Below, one piece after another: positions 7,201 to 8,386 of a DNA stretch of 8,386 nt. The DNA is taken from assembly GCA_038323965.1 (NCBI GenBank), contig JBBQHM010000096.1, positions 1 through 8,386 on the forward strand, read 5' to 3'. The translations under genes were made by a program, and so were the position numbers. Under the pieces are notes generated by a model, which did not search any database, was not told the origin of the DNA, and was given only the letters and a program-made list of their open reading frames with translations. How positions within the stretch are numbered: position 1 is the first letter of the stretch; every line of letters starts with the position of its first letter. The stretch comes from JBBQHM01 sp038323965. GTDB taxonomy: Bacteria > Verrucomicrobiota > Verrucomicrobiia > Chthoniobacterales > UBA10450.

Positions 7201-7773
7201 GTCCTTTGCTTCCTTCGCGTTACTGTGGTGGAGAGCGATCGCTGCATTCGCGAAATGCACCGCGGGCGTGTCGGGCGAGAGCTCGAACTTCGCGAGGATC
7301 GCGTCGACCATGTTTTCCTTACCCTCCAGCAGATACGTCAGGAGAATCTTATATTGGATGAGTTGCGTTGCCTCGCCCTGCAGCTCGTTGGCGTTGCCGC
7401 TGAGCAAATCCTGAAAACGGGTTCGCGCTTCGCCCCAGTTCTTTTGCAGGAACGGGATCTCCGCAAGATTGAAACGCGCGTTCCAGAATTTTGCGTCAAT
7501 CCGCAGGGCTTCGCGCAACGCCGACTCCGCCTTGTCGTAAATACCCTGGCGCATCAGGATCACGCCGCGCAAATTTTGCGACTCCGCAAGATCCGGCTGA
7601 CGCGCATCGATGGCGTCGAGCTGCTTTAGCGCCTGCGAGTAATTTCCGCCGTCAAATTCGTGGAACGCTTTGTCATACATGGCCTCCAGTTCAGTTTTCG
7701 AAGGGGCGACGTTATCGGCTGCAAACGAACTCAGCACGAGGGCCGCGATGGCCGCGATTTTTCGGATCTTCAT
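4300..7773 (-). CDS. large membrane-anchored TPR protein with a C-terminal 11-residue repeat array; function unknown
   Basis: I do not recognise a named family. The 1157-residue product has clear parts. Residues 1-20 form a signal peptide (MKIRK, then AAIAALVLSSFAA). Residues 33-222 and 249-438 are two related TPR modules. Residues 438-620 are a linker rich in Ala, Pro, Ser and Thr. One transmembrane helix spans about 626-647 (TLLVYALLLGGVGLLGWVGV), followed by WMRRR, which places the C-terminus in the cytoplasm by the positive-inside rule. Residues 652-965 are a second Ala/Pro/Glu linker. Residues 966-1146 hold an 11-residue repeat array. The only cysteine seen is Cys972. The start at 7773 was chosen because that Met opens a standard signal peptide; an in-frame ATG at 7842 would put 23 extra polar residues before it. 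The order (TPR outside, long disordered linkers, repeats inside) loosely recalls FimV-like envelope scaffolds with the sides swapped, but no homology is claimed. It follows coaX on the same strand after 93 bases. An envelope scaffold is plausible. Confidence 0.85.
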   Translation of the reverse strand: MKIRKIAAIAALVLSSFAADNVAPSKTELEAMYDKAFHEFDGGNYSQALKQLDAIDARQPDLAESQNLRGVILMRQGIYDKAESALREALRIDAKFWNARFNLAEIPFLQKNWGEARTRFQDLLSGNANELQGEATQLIQYKILLTYLLEGKENMVDAILAKFELSPDTPAVHFANAAIALHHSNAKEAKDWLGAADKGFSPQLNKLFAESLYEVGWLQKQPGQQRAAVLLMNPEERATKTKALAKTQFEQAQQAMQERDFANAQKLAEEADIAQPNQTAILNLRGEIALEQKSYDEAEGFFKRALKVDGKFREAQFNLAEVPFRKKDYPAARTRFEGLMKATPGGDKNQAAQLIRFKIYLTYLLEGKDARAQKLMEQFQFTGDTPALYYAQAAWEFKHDNATKANDWVTSARKIYPLALNTVFASGFYDLGWLQSAASAPAVASSATDAAAVASSQTESGPAIEPSPIPESTNENKSAAEASQFTLAQAAPAIPGMEATAPQTMTQTPFVMGPKAGVAANELAASGSPAKPEDVPAAPTGSISPAVEMSASKAQPAPSVTITTGTSGPPQAVAAKAITGGDSAKNSKSSNAVADAASTPATVLAPSHVGELSQANSSEWSIDARTLLVYALLLGGVGLLGWVGVSWMRRRVAGVQIYRRTATASGPSVEDVRPEVEAETKPTLEVHSRFRGGPRQVSLQLKASEPSLRRAAMPTGKVARNGSGIAAAVAIAAVAEPEVPAIAGPIVSRDVSPLKTDFTDASVGPVIEQPITPAPYVAPDVVAADVPEEFTSTFAAPAPMPDSETASPESTAFAAERFAAEVAPAADVETPAEDMTAAAALDPVDLEPIGQGQPIPYQISPAAPDIASPELTRSEPLKIAESVATGVGALRQSVETPSFAPKVITSEPTTSQTSTPVTMPEPTQTPTAPVLRTPPAPAGAPQMAAAPQAQMGGAPQPGTGAAQTAVQITFSCEIASMQLTPTFKMGSLQLRPVSRVVSMRLSPAQSPQPGVNLQVTFEISKAQPAGGGLGSMRLTPSQQQRPQTGTSSAFNVAGLSLVSGFESAPVQLLPSQQGQASVHLTASFNITSVEFSPSFDIASILLNAASRSVQVQLPGSAPVTADGPTFEIANVQLGANGDVSLIQLSPRGGAAPTQAAR
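4336..4878 (-). repeat. C-terminal array of 11-residue units (residues 966-1146)
   Basis: Units with the consensus [ST]-F-x-[IVM]-x-S-[VML]-[QR]-L-x-P recur on an 11-residue period. Clear ones are SCEIASMQLTP (971-981), TFKMGSLQLRP (982-992), VSRVVSMRLSP (993-1003), GGGLGSMRLTP (1026-1036), AFNVAGLSLVS (1049-1059), GFESAPVQLLP (1060-1070), SFNITSVEFSP (1083-1093), SFDIASILLNA (1094-1104), TFEIANVQLGA (1125-1135) and NGDVSLIQLSP (1136-1146). Weaker ones are TFEISKAQPAG (1016-1026) and ASRSVQVQLPG (1105-1115). They stand in five clusters of two or three units joined by short Gln/Pro/Gly stretches. Hydrophobic residues at positions 2 and 4, then 7 and 9, suggest two short strands per unit. The period and residues are seen; a beta-structure is inferred. 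Confidence 0.8.
6460..7029 (-). repeat. TPR module, copy 2 of an internal duplication (residues 249-438)
   Basis: This is the second copy of the module, with matching landmarks FNLAEVPF, AARTRFEG, QLIRFKIYLTYLLEGK, DTPALYYAQAA and YDLGWLQ. About 26 residues, including 'NPEERATKTKALAKTQFEQA', join the two copies. It is followed directly by the Ala/Ser/Pro linker. The low identity (about 39 percent) with no gaps points to an old duplication kept under structural constraint. Confidence 0.85.
7108..7677 (-). repeat. TPR module, copy 1 of an internal duplication (residues 33-222)
   Basis: The module begins with about three TPR helix pairs (33-64, 65-98, 99-126), for example 'NLRGVILMRQGIYDKAESAL'. 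It continues with a non-TPR helical part containing QLIQYKILLTYLLEGK, DTPAVHFANAA and YEVGWLQ. It aligns without gaps to copy 2 at a constant offset of 216 residues (648 bases), with 75 of 190 identical by hand count. It should lie in the periplasm. Confidence 0.85.
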
Positions 7774-7866
7774 GACAGGTGCTCTATACAATCCCCGACG
7801 ACTCGTAGTGACAAGGTAATTTTTCCTCGAAGTGAGTCCCATTTTCCGAAGGACATCGCCTGCGCA
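7774..7866 (-). other. 93-base gap between coaX and the TPR gene
   Basis: No convincing hairpin terminator follows coaX, so read-through into the TPR gene is possible. A weak promoter-like pair (TTGTCA at 7814-7809 and TATAGA at 7788-7783, spacer 20) lies just before the ATG at 7773. AGAG, 8 bases before that ATG, is a poor Shine-Dalgarno match. Confidence 0.3.
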
Positions 7867-8386
7867 TTAGGAATTTAGATTTCCTACAAACCGGAGCCCT
7901 TCGAGTGTCAGCTGCGGGACAACGGCCTCGATTTCCCGGATGTTGCCGGCCAGCAACTCGGCGTAGCCCCCCGTGGCAACAATACGAACCTTGCCTTTCG
8001 GAAAACGCTCCCGCTTCACTCGCGCCAAAATTTCGCGGACAAGGCCGCGATAGCCGTGAATGGCGCCACTTCGCATCGCCTGCTCCGTTGTTTTCCCAAT
8101 CGCGCAGGTGGGTTCGCGCAGGGAAATGCGTGGCAACAATGCGGTGCGCTGATAGAGAAAATTCGTCATCGACTCTAGCCCGGGCGCAATGACGCCGCCG
8201 ATGTAGGCGCCTTCTTCAGAAACGATATCGAACGTCACCGCAGTGCCGAAATCGACGACGATCGCCGGCGCGCCAAATAATTCCGCGACCGCGACCGCGT
8301 TAGCCAGGCGATCAGCACCAATTTTTGCCGGGTTCGGATAGTCGATCGCAATTCCGAGGTCGATCGACGGGCTGAGCCAAAGCACG
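7867..8386 (-). CDS. coaX: type III pantothenate kinase, C-terminal part (5' end outside window)
   Basis: CoaX phosphorylates pantothenate to 4'-phosphopantothenate, the first step of coenzyme A synthesis. Unlike type I and II kinases it belongs to the ASKHA fold, needs a monovalent cation and is not inhibited by CoA. About 173 codons are present, ending with TAA at 7867-7869. Family motifs appear in order: NPAKIGADRLANAV with the catalytic Asp of GADR, the phosphate-binding VVDFGTAVTFD, GGVIAPGLESM, the TALLPRI segment, AIGKTTEQAMRSGAIHGYRG, and ATGGYAELL near the end. The N-terminal DxGNT motif lies outside the window. The frame is still open at base 8386, so the GTG at 8383-8385 is not the start. 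It is upstream of, and on the same strand as, the TPR gene. Confidence 0.93.
   Translation of the reverse strand, partial: VLWLSPSIDLGIAIDYPNPAKIGADRLANAVAVAELFGAPAIVVDFGTAVTFDIVSEEGAYIGGVIAPGLESMTNFLYQRTALLPRISLREPTCAIGKTTEQAMRSGAIHGYRGLVREILARVKRERFPKGKVRIVATGGYAELLAGNIREIEAVVPQLTLEGLRFVGNLNS

Noticed and set aside
7783..7814. Sigma-70-like promoter for the TPR gene (TTGTCA and TATAGA)
   Set aside because: The 20-base spacer is too long, the -10 is a partial match and it would leave almost no leader; kept only as a remark on the gap.
7774..7842. Longer start of the TPR protein at the ATG at 7842
   Set aside because: The extra 23 residues are polar and would sit before a normal signal peptide beginning with MKIRK; the ATG at 7773 is the better start.
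1..8386. Defence island, mobile element or CRISPR system
   Set aside because: No transposase, integrase, nuclease, toxin, direct DNA repeat array or terminal inverted repeat is visible; base composition looks even across the window.

Overview
The window looks like part of a Gram-negative chromosome of moderately high G+C, most likely a Verrucomicrobium of the soil Chthoniobacterales type. That placement is a guess from protein style and gene mix (an LptD-like outer-membrane barrel, a type III pantothenate kinase, a large envelope TPR protein with an Ala/Pro-rich linker); I could not run a search. No tRNA, rRNA, CRISPR array, insertion sequence, phage gene or attachment site is visible. Coding density is high and no gene-free stretch exceeds 100 bases.

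Layout. The left half reads rightward: the 3' end of an outer-membrane barrel gene (probably lptD), an 80-base gap holding a very good match to a sigma-54 promoter, then ugd (UDP-glucose 6-dehydrogenase), rsmB (16S rRNA m5C methyltransferase) and an M29-family metallo-aminopeptidase, separated by only 9 and 39 bases and so probably cotranscribed. A GC-rich hairpin with flanking A and T runs closes this group and also serves the opposing genes. The right half reads leftward: coaX (type III pantothenate kinase, its start outside the window) followed after 93 bases by a 1157-codon gene for a membrane-anchored TPR protein that I do not recognise as a named family.

How the genes fit together. The lptD-like gene and ugd both concern the cell envelope (lipopolysaccharide export; UDP-glucuronate for surface polysaccharides). 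rsmB, the aminopeptidase and coaX are housekeeping (rRNA modification, peptide turnover, coenzyme A synthesis). I see no defence or mobile system.

The least ordinary item is the large TPR protein. It has a signal peptide, two tandem TPR modules related at an exact 216-residue offset without gaps, an Ala/Pro/Ser linker, one transmembrane helix with a positive-inside flank, a second long linker, and a C-terminal array of about twelve 11-residue units with the consensus [ST]-F-x-[IVM]-x-S-[VML]-[QR]-L-x-P. Nothing I know accounts for that array, and it is the best candidate here for something undescribed.
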